Shown here: positions 26,752 through 33,737 of the stretch, piece after piece | How the letters are laid out: each line of letters begins with the position of its first letter | How positions within the stretch are numbered: position 1 is the first letter of the stretch | Notes under the pieces: generated by a model | What the model was told of the DNA's origin: nothing | The model's database searches: none | Seen by the model: only the letters and a program-made list of their open reading frames with translations | Assembly (NCBI RefSeq): GCF_001373415.1 | Contig: NZ_CDSE01000098.1 | Coordinates: 1-64,000 of the forward strand | DNA length: 64,000 bases | Reading direction: 5' to 3' | Source of the DNA: Paenibacillus dakarensis | Lineage (GTDB): Bacteria > Bacillota > Bacilli > Paenibacillales > Paenibacillaceae | Position numbers and translations under genes: made by a program

Positions 26752-26913
26752 ATGCTAACCATCCATACGATGACACCGTTTCACCATCAATATCCTAAAC
26801 CTCAGACGGTTAACACCACGAAGAAGGATAATAGCGCTGATAAGCCTGCATCATTTCATGATATTTTAGTGCAGAAAATGAATGAGAAGAACATACCTCG
26901 CGCTACACGTTAA
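26752..26913 (+). CDS. Small hypothetical protein of 53 residues
   Basis: Not recognised. ATG follows a near-perfect ribosome binding site (CAGGAGG, about 10 bases upstream) and the gene ends 15 bases before a strong terminator, so it is very likely translated. The peptide starts MLTIHTMTPFHHQYPKPQ, has a Thr/Lys/Asp-rich middle and a short helical segment SFHDILVQKMNEKNI. It is basic and hydrophilic, with no membrane segment or Cys. The stand-alone unit between acnA and a GntR regulator gives no functional hint. The FHDIL segment loosely resembles short motifs of flagellar or hook proteins, but that is not evidence enough. Confidence 0.65.
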   Translation: MLTIHTMTPFHHQYPKPQTVNTTKKDNSADKPASFHDILVQKMNEKNIPRATR

Positions 26914-26928
26914 TACATATGGTTGCAT

Positions 26929-26961
26929 AAAAAAGCGCCTGCATTTAGCAGGCGCTTTTTT
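26929..26961 (+). terminator. Strong terminator after the 53-residue gene
   Basis: AAAAAAGCGCCTGC and GCAGGCGCTTTTTT form a perfect 14-base stem with a five-base loop. Confidence 0.92.
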
Positions 26962-27018
26962 ATGTCTCATGAATTTATATCAAAATCCTCCCTTTCACCG
27001 CTTCCATTTTATTGTATT

Positions 27019-27045
27019 AACTGTTATAGTATAAATATAACAGTT
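27019..27045. promoter_or_regulatory. Operator of the GntR/YtrA-type regulator
   Basis: A perfect inverted repeat AACTGTTATA-N7-TATAACAGTT ends 23 bases before the regulator's start codon. It covers a possible promoter (TTGTAT, 18 bases, TATAAC). YtrA-subfamily GntR proteins usually repress their own operon through such long palindromes, so autoregulation is inferred. Confidence 0.75.
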
Positions 27046-27068
27046 ATAACGAATGGAGGTTGTGCACG

Positions 27069-27464
27069 ATGATCATTCAACTTGATATGCAATCAGATGT
27101 GCCTATCTATTCTCAACTAATCAATCAGATCATTGAAGGTATCGCCAGCGGCGAGCTTAAGCCCGGTGAGCCCCTCCCCTCAGTCAGAAACCTTGCATCC
27201 GATATCGGAATTAACCTTCACACCGTTAACAAGGCTTACACGTTACTCAAGCAAGAAGGATTCATTCAGATTCATCGTCAGAGAGGGGTTGTTGTAAACC
27301 CTGATGGACTTCCGGAGATTACGCCGGAGTATGAAGACAAGCGCAGCAGTCAGCTTAAACCCATCATCGCAGAAGCTATTTGCCGAGGTATGAGTCAGGA
27401 ACAGCTGCAACAGATCGTGGCGGATATCCATCACGAAATAACGCACAAGAAGAAAGGAGAATAA
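27069..27464 (+). CDS. GntR-family transcriptional regulator (YtrA subfamily)
   Basis: A 131-residue cytosolic repressor. The N-terminal winged helix-turn-helix has the GntR signature VPIYSQLINQIIEGIASGELKPGEPLPSVRNLASDIGINLHTVNKAYTLLKQEGFI in pieces at residues 10-70. The effector domain is replaced by a short helical tail of about 55 residues, which defines the YtrA group. Such regulators usually control a membrane transport operon that includes their own gene. GGAGG lies nine bases before this ATG. The next gene starts two bases after its stop. Confidence 0.9.
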   Translation: MIIQLDMQSDVPIYSQLINQIIEGIASGELKPGEPLPSVRNLASDIGINLHTVNKAYTLLKQEGFIQIHRQRGVVVNPDGLPEITPEYEDKRSSQLKPIIAEAICRGMSQEQLQQIVADIHHEITHKKKGE

Positions 27465-27466
27465 GT

Positions 27467-28567
27467 ATGTATGTTATTTCCGCTTTAATCATTGGGTTGA
27501 TGATTCTCCCATTGCTCGCATCGCTAGCGTTCATGCCTTATTTTACACGGGAGACTTTAAGCTTTGGTATTACAGTAAGTGAGGAGACATTCCACAGCGA
27601 GCCACTGCGCAAGCTGCGCAGACAGTATGCCGGCATTAACAGTCTCGTATCTATCCTTCTCATTGTGTGCTGCCTGCTCGTCGTGTCTTTATGGCCTGAA
27701 GAGGTTTCTAAAGAAATTGCATTTACCTTCACCATTCTCGGGATCGTCCTTTTCTCCCTTATGATGAATGTTATATTCCATTTGAAAATGAAAAGAATCA
27801 AATCTAATCTTCCGACTTCTCATGACAAGCGTCAAACGCTTTCTATTGATACCCGGTTCCGGCAGCAGAAACTCGTGTTCTCTAACATCTGGTTTATTCT
27901 TCATGGAATCATTGCAGCCATTAGTGCAACCTGGACACTATCTTATTATGATCGCATCCCTGGGCAGCTTCCCATGAAGTTCGATTTCGAAGGTCATGTG
28001 ACTCGATTTGCCGACAAATCGGTGCTGACCGTGCTCTTTCCAAATATCATGCAGGTCGTTATGATTGTCATATTTGCCTTCGTCAATTGGTCCATTCTAA
28101 ACAGCAAGCAGCAAATCGGGCCTGGTGACCCTGCAGAATCTGCAGCCCGTAACGCAATTTTCCGCCGGAGATGGTCCTTCTTCAACATGACGGCCAGCTT
28201 CATTATCATCCTGCTCTTTTCATTTATTCAGTTCAACATGATCCTCAGCTTCAATACGGATATGTTAATCCTCGTCAGCATGCTTACGCCCGTTCTCATC
28301 ATTATTGGCGTACTGGTATTAACCTTGACTACTGGACAGGGAGGAAGCCGGATCGGCCCAAAGCGAGCCCCTTCTTCTGCTCAGCCTTATGACGACGATG
28401 CCTATTGGAAGCTTGGAGGAATATACTTCAATCCGCATGATCCAGCCATTTTTGTGGAGAAGCGGTTTGGTGTTGGCTGGACTATTAATTACGCGAATAA
28501 AAAAGCATGGGCGGTTATGATTGGGCTGATTTCACTTATTCTTGCTGCGTCACTTTTATCTGCTTAA
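27467..28567 (+). CDS. DUF1648/DUF5808 integral membrane protein
   Basis: A 366-residue protein with about eight hydrophobic segments. The central DUF1648 motif YDRIPGQLPMKFDFEGHVTRFADKS (about 167-191) is the one shared with SdpI-like immunity proteins. The C-terminus carries a DUF5808-like module (YWKLGGIYFNPHDPAIFVEKR, then GVGWTINYANKKAW). Its role is unknown; related proteins are coupled to GntR regulators and some protect against toxins. AAAGGAG lies before the ATG, two bases after the gntR stop, so both genes form one operon. The frame reads further upstream inside gntR but is not coding there. Confidence 0.82.
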   Translation: MYVISALIIGLMILPLLASLAFMPYFTRETLSFGITVSEETFHSEPLRKLRRQYAGINSLVSILLIVCCLLVVSLWPEEVSKEIAFTFTILGIVLFSLMMNVIFHLKMKRIKSNLPTSHDKRQTLSIDTRFRQQKLVFSNIWFILHGIIAAISATWTLSYYDRIPGQLPMKFDFEGHVTRFADKSVLTVLFPNIMQVVMIVIFAFVNWSILNSKQQIGPGDPAESAARNAIFRRRWSFFNMTASFIIILLFSFIQFNMILSFNTDMLILVSMLTPVLIIIGVLVLTLTTGQGGSRIGPKRAPSSAQPYDDDAYWKLGGIYFNPHDPAIFVEKRFGVGWTINYANKKAWAVMIGLISLILAASLLSA

Positions 28568-28614
28568 AGGTACAGCTTCGTGCCTGATTAGCTATGAAAC
28601 ATGCAGTTGTTTCG

Positions 28615-28826
28615 GCATCACTACGAATGCGGATCATTCTTCCAATCGTTGTTGCGATCCAATTTCCTAAACTGGTTTTATTAATGTTGAAATTGAATCA
28701 CAAAGGCGAACGCTTCGCTTCTCCAGCATGATTCCGCCTTCTCCGTTGTAGAAAAAGTAAAAAAATCCCCCTCGTGAATACATCCGATATACCCAGATGA
28801 TTTCCAATGTCTATTCTAAGGAATGC
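28615..28826 (+). repeat. Dispersed repeat, copy A (module R plus hairpin H)
   Basis: Module R (28615-28752) is about 138 bases and closely matches the reverse complement of 31169-31307. It contains the arms GATCCAATTTC and GAAATTGAATC. Hairpin H (28768-28826) is the 60-base stem-loop also found at 30936, 52279 and, diverged, at 61682. Read on the minus strand H is followed by GATTTTTTTAC. The 171-base middle segment of copy B is missing. The rest of the gap between 28568 and 28863 holds no gene. Confidence 0.8.
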
Positions 28827-28863
28827 TCGTCACTACGCATAGCGCCGAACTAAAAGAAAAAAG

Positions 28864-28902
28864 AGACCGTCCCACAAGAGCCTAGCTCTTGTGGGACGGT
28901 CT
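28864..28902 (-). terminator. Terminator of the IclR-family gene
   Basis: A perfect 18-base stem starting AGACCGTCCCAC with a three-base loop. CTTTTTTCTTTT follows on the minus strand. It lies about 40 bases beyond the regulator's stop. Confidence 0.92.
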
Positions 28903-28943
28903 GCTTGTTTGTGATGACGAAGCAAAGAAACGTAAATTAACAC

Positions 28944-29687
28944 CTAGGAGATCATCAGTCCCATCTCTCTTGCCGCTTCCTTCAATACGGGTGCATATTC
29001 CGTTAGCTTATCCGCCGAGAGGCGGCTGACAGGCCCTGACATCGAGAGCGCGGCTGCAATCCTTCCGCTGCGATCCATAATCGGCACAGAGACGGCCGCT
29101 GCCCCCGGTTCACGCTCTTCGATACTAATTGCATATCCTGTCTCTACGATCTCCCTGAGCTGCTTACGGTAAAGATTTCGGTCTACGAAATCAGGCCACT
29201 CCGGAGAATTCAACAGCTCCTCCTGATCTGACGGAGAGGAATAAGCCACCAGCACCTTGCTGGAGGCTCCGACTGACAGCGGCAAACGTGCTCCCACCTG
29301 GGCAACACGGCGAATCGCTTGATTGCTCTGTACGGCCTGAATACGAATACGTTCCATTCCGTCACGAAGGTATAGACTAACCGTTTCTCCGAGCCGATCA
29401 CGAAGCGACTCCATTGCCGGGAGCAGCAGGACTGCCGGATCATCACTATGAGACAGATGCGTGGAAAGCTCCCAGATTTTCATCCCTAATTGATACTTAT
29501 CCGTTCGGCTATCCCGAACGACAAATCCTCTATCCTCTAGTGTGGTCATCAATCGATGTACCGTACTTTTATGCAATCCAATAAGAGAGGAAATCTCTGT
29601 TAATGCCAGTTCATGGCTCTTTGTAAAACACATCAATATATCGAGTGCGCGTTCAACTGCACGTACAGTTAATTTACGGTCTTCCAT
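28944..29687 (-). CDS. IclR-family transcriptional regulator
   Basis: A 247-residue protein with an N-terminal winged helix (LTVRAVERALDILMCF, then LALTEISSLIGLHKSTVHRLMTTLEDRGFV). The C-terminal IclR effector domain begins near residue 75 and includes LPLSVGASSKVLVAY and EREPGAAAVSVPIMDRSGRIAAALSMSGP. The family senses small metabolites, often organic acids. Its gene has a good promoter (TTTACT, 17 bases, TATAAT) and, just after it, the palindrome GTTTCA-N5-TGAAAC, so autoregulation is likely. The same palindrome lies before acnA. GAGGAG precedes the ATG. The effector is unknown. Confidence 0.9.
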   Translation of the reverse strand: MEDRKLTVRAVERALDILMCFTKSHELALTEISSLIGLHKSTVHRLMTTLEDRGFVVRDSRTDKYQLGMKIWELSTHLSHSDDPAVLLLPAMESLRDRLGETVSLYLRDGMERIRIQAVQSNQAIRRVAQVGARLPLSVGASSKVLVAYSSPSDQEELLNSPEWPDFVDRNLYRKQLREIVETGYAISIEEREPGAAAVSVPIMDRSGRIAAALSMSGPVSRLSADKLTEYAPVLKEAAREMGLMIS

Positions 29688-29706
29688 ACCCGCTTGCTCC
29701 TCTCAT

Positions 29707-29723
29707 GTTTCATTACATGAAAC
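29707..29723. promoter_or_regulatory. Palindromic operator GTTTCA-N5-TGAAAC before the IclR gene
   Basis: It is identical in both arms and in spacing to the site at 23788-23804. It starts 12 bases downstream of the -10 box and ends 20 bases before the start codon. Confidence 0.7.
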
Positions 29724-29735
29724 CCGGTTACAAGA

Positions 29736-29764
29736 ATTATAAGAAAAAAGTGGCGGGAAGTAAA
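29736..29764 (-). promoter_or_regulatory. Sigma-A promoter of the IclR gene
   Basis: On the minus strand TTTACT and a perfect TATAAT lie 17 bases apart, directly upstream of the operator palindrome. Confidence 0.75.
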
Positions 29765-29895
29765 CTGGAATTCTCTTTACAATTATCTTACAATCTATTA
29801 ATTCACATTGACTTTACCCCATTGCAGCATTACGATAATTATAATTTTAGCGTTTACATTTTAATGAATTTCTCAATGGTAAGGAGGGGCCACTT

Positions 29896-30897
29896 ATGAG
29901 TATAACCACTGGTAACAATGCCCCACTCGCCCAGTCACCTGAGACGACAACCGGGCTTTCCGCCCGCATGATCCGCTTCAAACATATTGTGCTTTCTCTA
30001 ATCCTGTCCGTTGTATTTTTCCTTGTCTTTTGTTTTATAGCTTTGCACGCTTATATCGCTTGGGTATTGTCGAATCCAACGGTCGCACCGCTGTACTCCA
30101 ATCCAAAACTGGCGAAGGAGATGGAGTATGAGAATGCTCTGTTCCATTCTATTGACGGCAAGCAATCGTTGAACGGTTGGTATATTCCTGCTGGAGAATC
30201 GACACGAACGATAATTCTAAGCCACGGGTACGGAGCTAATCGTGAAGAAACATGGATTCCTATGTATGACTTAGCACATTATGCCCATAATTTAAATTTC
30301 AATGTCCTGATGTTCGATTACGGATTTGCCTCCCAGACCAGCAAAGAAGTGGCTACCGGAGGCAAAGAGGAAAAGCGTCAGCTGCTTGGTGCTATTCAGT
30401 TGGCCAAGCAGAAGGGCGCTAAGCAAATTGTCGTCTGGGGTTTTTCGATGGGAGCAGGCACTGCCTTGCAGGCAGGCCTCGATACGAAGGATGTTGATGC
30501 CATGATACTGGACAGCACATTTTTACTGGAGCCTGACACCTTGTACCATAACATCAAGAACCAGATTGATCTGCCTCGTCATCCCTCGCTCGAAATACTG
30601 GAGCTGTTGTTCCCTGTACTTAACGGTACAAGTCTGGATCAGATTCCATATACGGAAGTAAAATCGCATGATTATCCGTTTCCGACCCTATTCATCCATG
30701 GAACGAATGATGATAAAGCCCCCTATCCAATCGCTGAAAAAATTGCTTCCAATCAGACTCATCCCGATTCCGATTCGTGGATTGTAGAGGGTTCTCGACA
30801 TGAACTCATATTCCGGGAACATCCGCGTGAATATTTACGCAGGGTGTCTACGTTTCTCGGGAAATTAGAATCCCCGGACAACCCGTCAGCTCAATAA
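29896..30897 (+). CDS. Membrane-anchored alpha/beta hydrolase
   Basis: A 333-residue protein. An N-terminal membrane helix (about residues 30-55) anchors an extracytoplasmic alpha/beta hydrolase domain. It shows the oxyanion region LSHGYGANREE, the nucleophile elbow GFSMGAGTA (Ser about 193), the acid in FIHGTNDDKAPY and the catalytic His in EGSRHELIF. It resembles the BAAT/prolyl-oligopeptidase-like hydrolases common in Bacillales; the substrate is unknown. GGAGG lies before the ATG. It is divergent from the IclR gene and, with it, bracketed by inverted copies of a dispersed repeat. The hairpin at 30936 serves as its terminator. Confidence 0.85.
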   Translation: MSITTGNNAPLAQSPETTTGLSARMIRFKHIVLSLILSVVFFLVFCFIALHAYIAWVLSNPTVAPLYSNPKLAKEMEYENALFHSIDGKQSLNGWYIPAGESTRTIILSHGYGANREETWIPMYDLAHYAHNLNFNVLMFDYGFASQTSKEVATGGKEEKRQLLGAIQLAKQKGAKQIVVWGFSMGAGTALQAGLDTKDVDAMILDSTFLLEPDTLYHNIKNQIDLPRHPSLEILELLFPVLNGTSLDQIPYTEVKSHDYPFPTLFIHGTNDDKAPYPIAEKIASNQTHPDSDSWIVEGSRHELIFREHPREYLRRVSTFLGKLESPDNPSAQ

Positions 30898-30935
30898 TTA
30901 ATGAATATTAAAGCCTGCGGAAACTTATCTGAAGT

Positions 30936-31003
30936 GCACTCCTTAAAATAGACATTGGAAAACCTCTTGGTATATCCAGTGTGATTCTAGGGAGTGCATT
31001 TTT
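30936..31003 (+). terminator. Repeat-type hairpin terminator H after the alpha/beta hydrolase gene
   Basis: A 62-base stem-loop with GCACTCC/GGAGTGC outer arms and ATTGGA/TATCCAGT-type inner pairs, followed by ATTTTTTA. Its interior sequence is shared with the hairpins at 28768 and 52279. The outer pair differs between copies in a compensatory way (GCACT/AGTGC here, GCACC/GGTGC at 52279). Confidence 0.8.
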
Positions 31004-31307
31004 TATGCTAGCGAAAAAGGTCAGCAGTTTAAGCACTATCCAAAGCCCCTTAAGTCAGAGGCTGTATAGTTACATGTTGATAAGGGCTAGAGCTCTGCGA
31101 AAGCTAAACAAGTTGAACGCTGTAGAGTACAGGAAACATCTTGTAGGTTAAGAGAACTTAGAGAATCATTCTACAACGGAGAAGGCGGAATCATGCTGGA
31201 GAAGCGAAGCGTTCGCCTTTGTGATCCAATTTCAACATTATTAAAATCAGTTCAGGAAATTGGATCGCAACAGCGATCGGAAGAATGATCCGCATTCGTA
31301 GTGATGC
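30936..31307 (-). repeat. Dispersed repeat, copy B (longest copy)
   Basis: In minus-strand orientation: module R (31307 to 31169), a 171-base middle segment and hairpin H (30997 to 30936). R contains a perfect 11-base inverted repeat (GATCCAATTTC at 31223-31233 and GAAATTGGATC at 31256-31266). The middle segment holds a 48-codon open frame (31005-31151, plus strand) with no ribosome binding site. No transposase-like sequence or clear target duplication was found. It may be a non-autonomous mobile element or a structured RNA locus. Confidence 0.75.
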
Positions 31308-31457
31308 ACGAACTTGCATAGGTGTTTTTAATGTCTTCAAATTGGGGGCTTGAGCAATCACAATCGCTGCAGGCTTTTTTCTGCTCAGCATTTCATAAAC
31401 AGACCGGGGGTTGAATATAGTTCCATAATGATGAATGAGATGGGAGGAACAGAAAGC

Positions 31458-32645
31458 ATGTTGTATATTTACGGAGCTATGCTCCCGGCAAGAATATTAG
31501 AAGAAATCAGATTCTGGAAGCTTCAAGAAATGGAGCATACCGAAGTAATCCAGGCTATCATACCTACCCTTGAAGCTCCTTATGTGAAACTCCTCAATGA
31601 GTGGAAGGTCGTATTTGGCGAAACGGAAAAAGCAGCAGACCAACTGCTCCAGCAGGTGCTAACCACTTCTGGCCCTCTCTCCCCACAGCTTATCGCCCAC
31701 ATTGAAATCCTGCTGCGCGTCTCGCTGGAACAATCTAAGGAGTTCATACGTCAGCTGTACATTATCAAAGACAACAGCCCCGCTGCTAAACAAACTCCCC
31801 TTGCTGATACCGTTCTGCTGCACATTATCCGGGAATCCGAATACTTTATCGAGGTTCTCGAGCATCTTGGCCATTCAGGAGAAATTCAGCGGCTGATGAC
31901 TCAACCCAGCCACATGACTGCTGCTCTACAAGCATCCGATTCTACTCCGTTAACTCAACAAGAAGAAGGTGACGCGGTCATACTACACAGTGTGTCTTCA
32001 TCTTACCCGAATCCTCAGCCTGTCCCGATCGGCGGACATCGTCTCCCTCCTCTTCCATACCCCTATAATGCACTTGAACCATACATTGATGAGAAAACGA
32101 TGCGGATCCATCATGACAAACATCATCAAAGCTATGTCGACGGACTCAACAAGGCAGAGAAAAAGCTGGAGGAAGCACGAAAGACCGGAGATTTCGATCT
32201 GGTTAAACACTGGGAGCGCGAGCTTGCTTTCAATGGCGCGGGACACTACCTGCACACTATATTCTGGAACACCATGAATCCGAAGGGCGGCGGCACTCCT
32301 GGAGGTGAACTAGCGAAGCAGATTCACAAGGATTTCGGCAGCTTCGAACGGTTCAAGAAACATTTTTCAGAAGCAGCTGACAAGGTAGAAGGCGGCGGCT
32401 GGGCCATACTGGTCTGGAGCCCCCGCAGTCATCGCTTGGAAATTCTACAGGCAGAGAAGCACCAGAACCTGTCCCAGTGGGATGTCGTTCCTATTCTGCC
32501 TCTGGATGTATGGGAGCATGCTTATTATTTAAAACATCAAAATAATCGCAAGGATTACATCAAAGACTGGTGGAATGTCGTCTACTGGCCTGAAGCTGAG
32601 AAGCGTTTCGAGCAAGCAAGAAAGCTGATGTGGGAGCCTTATTAA
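31458..32645 (+). CDS. sodF: Superoxide dismutase (Fe/Mn) with N-terminal DUF2935-like domain
   Basis: A 395-residue protein. Residues 1-150 form a helical domain with EIRFWKLQEMEHTEVI and IIRESEYFIEVLEHLG, resembling DUF2935 proteins. A short linker leads to a complete Fe/Mn-SOD domain from about 193. SOD ligands are present: His in MRIHHDKHHQSYVDGL, His in GAGHYLHTIFW, and Asp and His in LDVWEHAYYL. It should dismutate superoxide; the metal cannot be fixed. GGAGG lies ten bases before the chosen ATG, so the earlier in-frame ATGs are less likely. The Bacillus SodF protein also has an N-terminal extension. A plain sodA lies 4.7 kb downstream. Confidence 0.88.
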   Translation: MLYIYGAMLPARILEEIRFWKLQEMEHTEVIQAIIPTLEAPYVKLLNEWKVVFGETEKAADQLLQQVLTTSGPLSPQLIAHIEILLRVSLEQSKEFIRQLYIIKDNSPAAKQTPLADTVLLHIIRESEYFIEVLEHLGHSGEIQRLMTQPSHMTAALQASDSTPLTQQEEGDAVILHSVSSSYPNPQPVPIGGHRLPPLPYPYNALEPYIDEKTMRIHHDKHHQSYVDGLNKAEKKLEEARKTGDFDLVKHWERELAFNGAGHYLHTIFWNTMNPKGGGTPGGELAKQIHKDFGSFERFKKHFSEAADKVEGGGWAILVWSPRSHRLEILQAEKHQNLSQWDVVPILPLDVWEHAYYLKHQNNRKDYIKDWWNVVYWPEAEKRFEQARKLMWEPY

Positions 32646-32665
32646 CCTATGCTTGCTGCCCGCGC

Positions 32666-32700
32666 AAAAAAGGCTCCGCCAATTGCTGGCGGAGCCTTTT
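32666..32700. terminator. Bidirectional terminator between sodF and folE
   Basis: AAAAAAGGCTCCGCC and GGCGGAGCCTTTT form a strong stem with T-runs in both directions; the two genes converge on it. Confidence 0.92.
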
Positions 32701-32729
32701 CTATAAACAGTCAATTCAAAATGCTGTGC

Positions 32730-33323
32730 CTAATCTTTAATCAAGGACAAGAACTCAGCACGCTGAGCCGAATCCGTCTGGAATGTACCGCGAACCGCAG
32801 AGGTAACCGTCTTGCTGCCCGGTTTCTTCACCCCGCGTGCACACATGCACAAATGTTCTCCTTCCACCACAACCATAACGCCGTGTGGCTGAAGCACTTC
32901 AACCATAATATCCGCGATTTGGGATGTAATGCGCTCCTGCACCTGTAAACGGCGAGTGACCGCCTCTACCAAGCGTGCGAGCTTGCTTAAACCTGCAATT
33001 TTGCCGCTAGGAACATAACCGATGTGTACTTTACCGAAAAACGGTGCCATATGATGCTCACACTGACTGTAGTACACGATGTCCTTCACAATAACCAATT
33101 CCTCATGCTGTTCGTCAAAGGTGACGCCTAGCACTTCACGAGGATCAACTTCATATCCGGCAAAAATCTCCTCATACATCCGTGTCACGCGGGCAGGTGT
33201 TTCAAGCAATCCCTCACGTTCGGTATCTTCACCGATGAGCTTGAGAATCTGTTCAACGTGATATTCAATTTGCTCACGATGTTCCCCAACTTTATTATTC
33301 ACATAATCTTTTACGCCCGCCAC
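32730..33323 (-). CDS. folE: GTP cyclohydrolase I (FolE)
   Basis: A 197-residue cytosolic zinc enzyme making dihydroneopterin triphosphate from GTP, the first step of folate synthesis (and a source for queuosine precursors). Zinc ligands and active-site motifs are visible: YYSQCEHHMAPFFGKVHIGY, GLSKLARLVEAVTRRLQVQERIT and EHLCMCARGVKKPGS. GTP-binding residues lie in TREGLLETPARVTRMYEEIF-like sequence near residue 35. Translation starts at GTG, with AAGGGGG upstream. A queuosine pathway gene (queG) lies close by, which may be coincidence. Confidence 0.95.
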   Translation of the reverse strand: MAGVKDYVNNKVGEHREQIEYHVEQILKLIGEDTEREGLLETPARVTRMYEEIFAGYEVDPREVLGVTFDEQHEELVIVKDIVYYSQCEHHMAPFFGKVHIGYVPSGKIAGLSKLARLVEAVTRRLQVQERITSQIADIMVEVLQPHGVMVVVEGEHLCMCARGVKKPGSKTVTSAVRGTFQTDSAQRAEFLSLIKD

Positions 33324-33373
33324 GGTATATCCCCCTTCCCGTTCAGAAAAAACGGTTTTACTGTATAGTGCCT

Positions 33374-33607
33374 TTATTTACGCTTGCGCGACTGGCCTTT
33401 GCCCTGCATTGGCTGATTTTTCATCATCTGTTGTGCACGCTGCATCTGTTTTCCGTTCAGATTGTACCCCATCTGTTTAGCCATCTTTTGCAGCATTTGT
33501 GGGTCATTCTGCATCTTCTCCATCTGTTTGCGTAGATAGAACACACCGATAAAGAATCCACCGACCAAGCCCACAATTAATGTAATAATCGGAATGACAA
33601 TATTCAT
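33374..33607 (-). CDS. yneF: YneF family small membrane protein (UPF0154)
   Basis: A 77-residue protein with one N-terminal membrane helix (IVIPIITLIVGLVGGFFIGVFYL) followed by a cytoplasmic basic tail rich in Met and Gln (KMQNDPQMLQKMAKQMGYN). This arrangement is typical of the UPF0154/YneF family of Firmicutes, whose function is unknown. AGGTGG precedes a GTG-ATG pair; the ATG is the better spaced. It lies between folE and the QueG-Ogt gene with short gaps and might be cotranscribed with either. Confidence 0.88.
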   Translation of the reverse strand: MNIVIPIITLIVGLVGGFFIGVFYLRKQMEKMQNDPQMLQKMAKQMGYNLNGKQMQRAQQMMKNQPMQGKGQSRKRK

Positions 33608-33737
33608 CACTTGACCACCTTTATTTAATTCTAATATTTACCATTTAATGGCGCATATACGAACCTATCATAGCATGTACTTTTCAGGACAGCAAATGAA
33701 ATAACAGGACTTTTCCGGTCATTCAGCCTCCGGATGA

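Noticed and set aside
28593..28611. TGAAAC and GTTTC near repeat copy A as a third IclR site
   Set aside because: The half-sites are in the opposite order with different spacing, so it is not the same palindrome.
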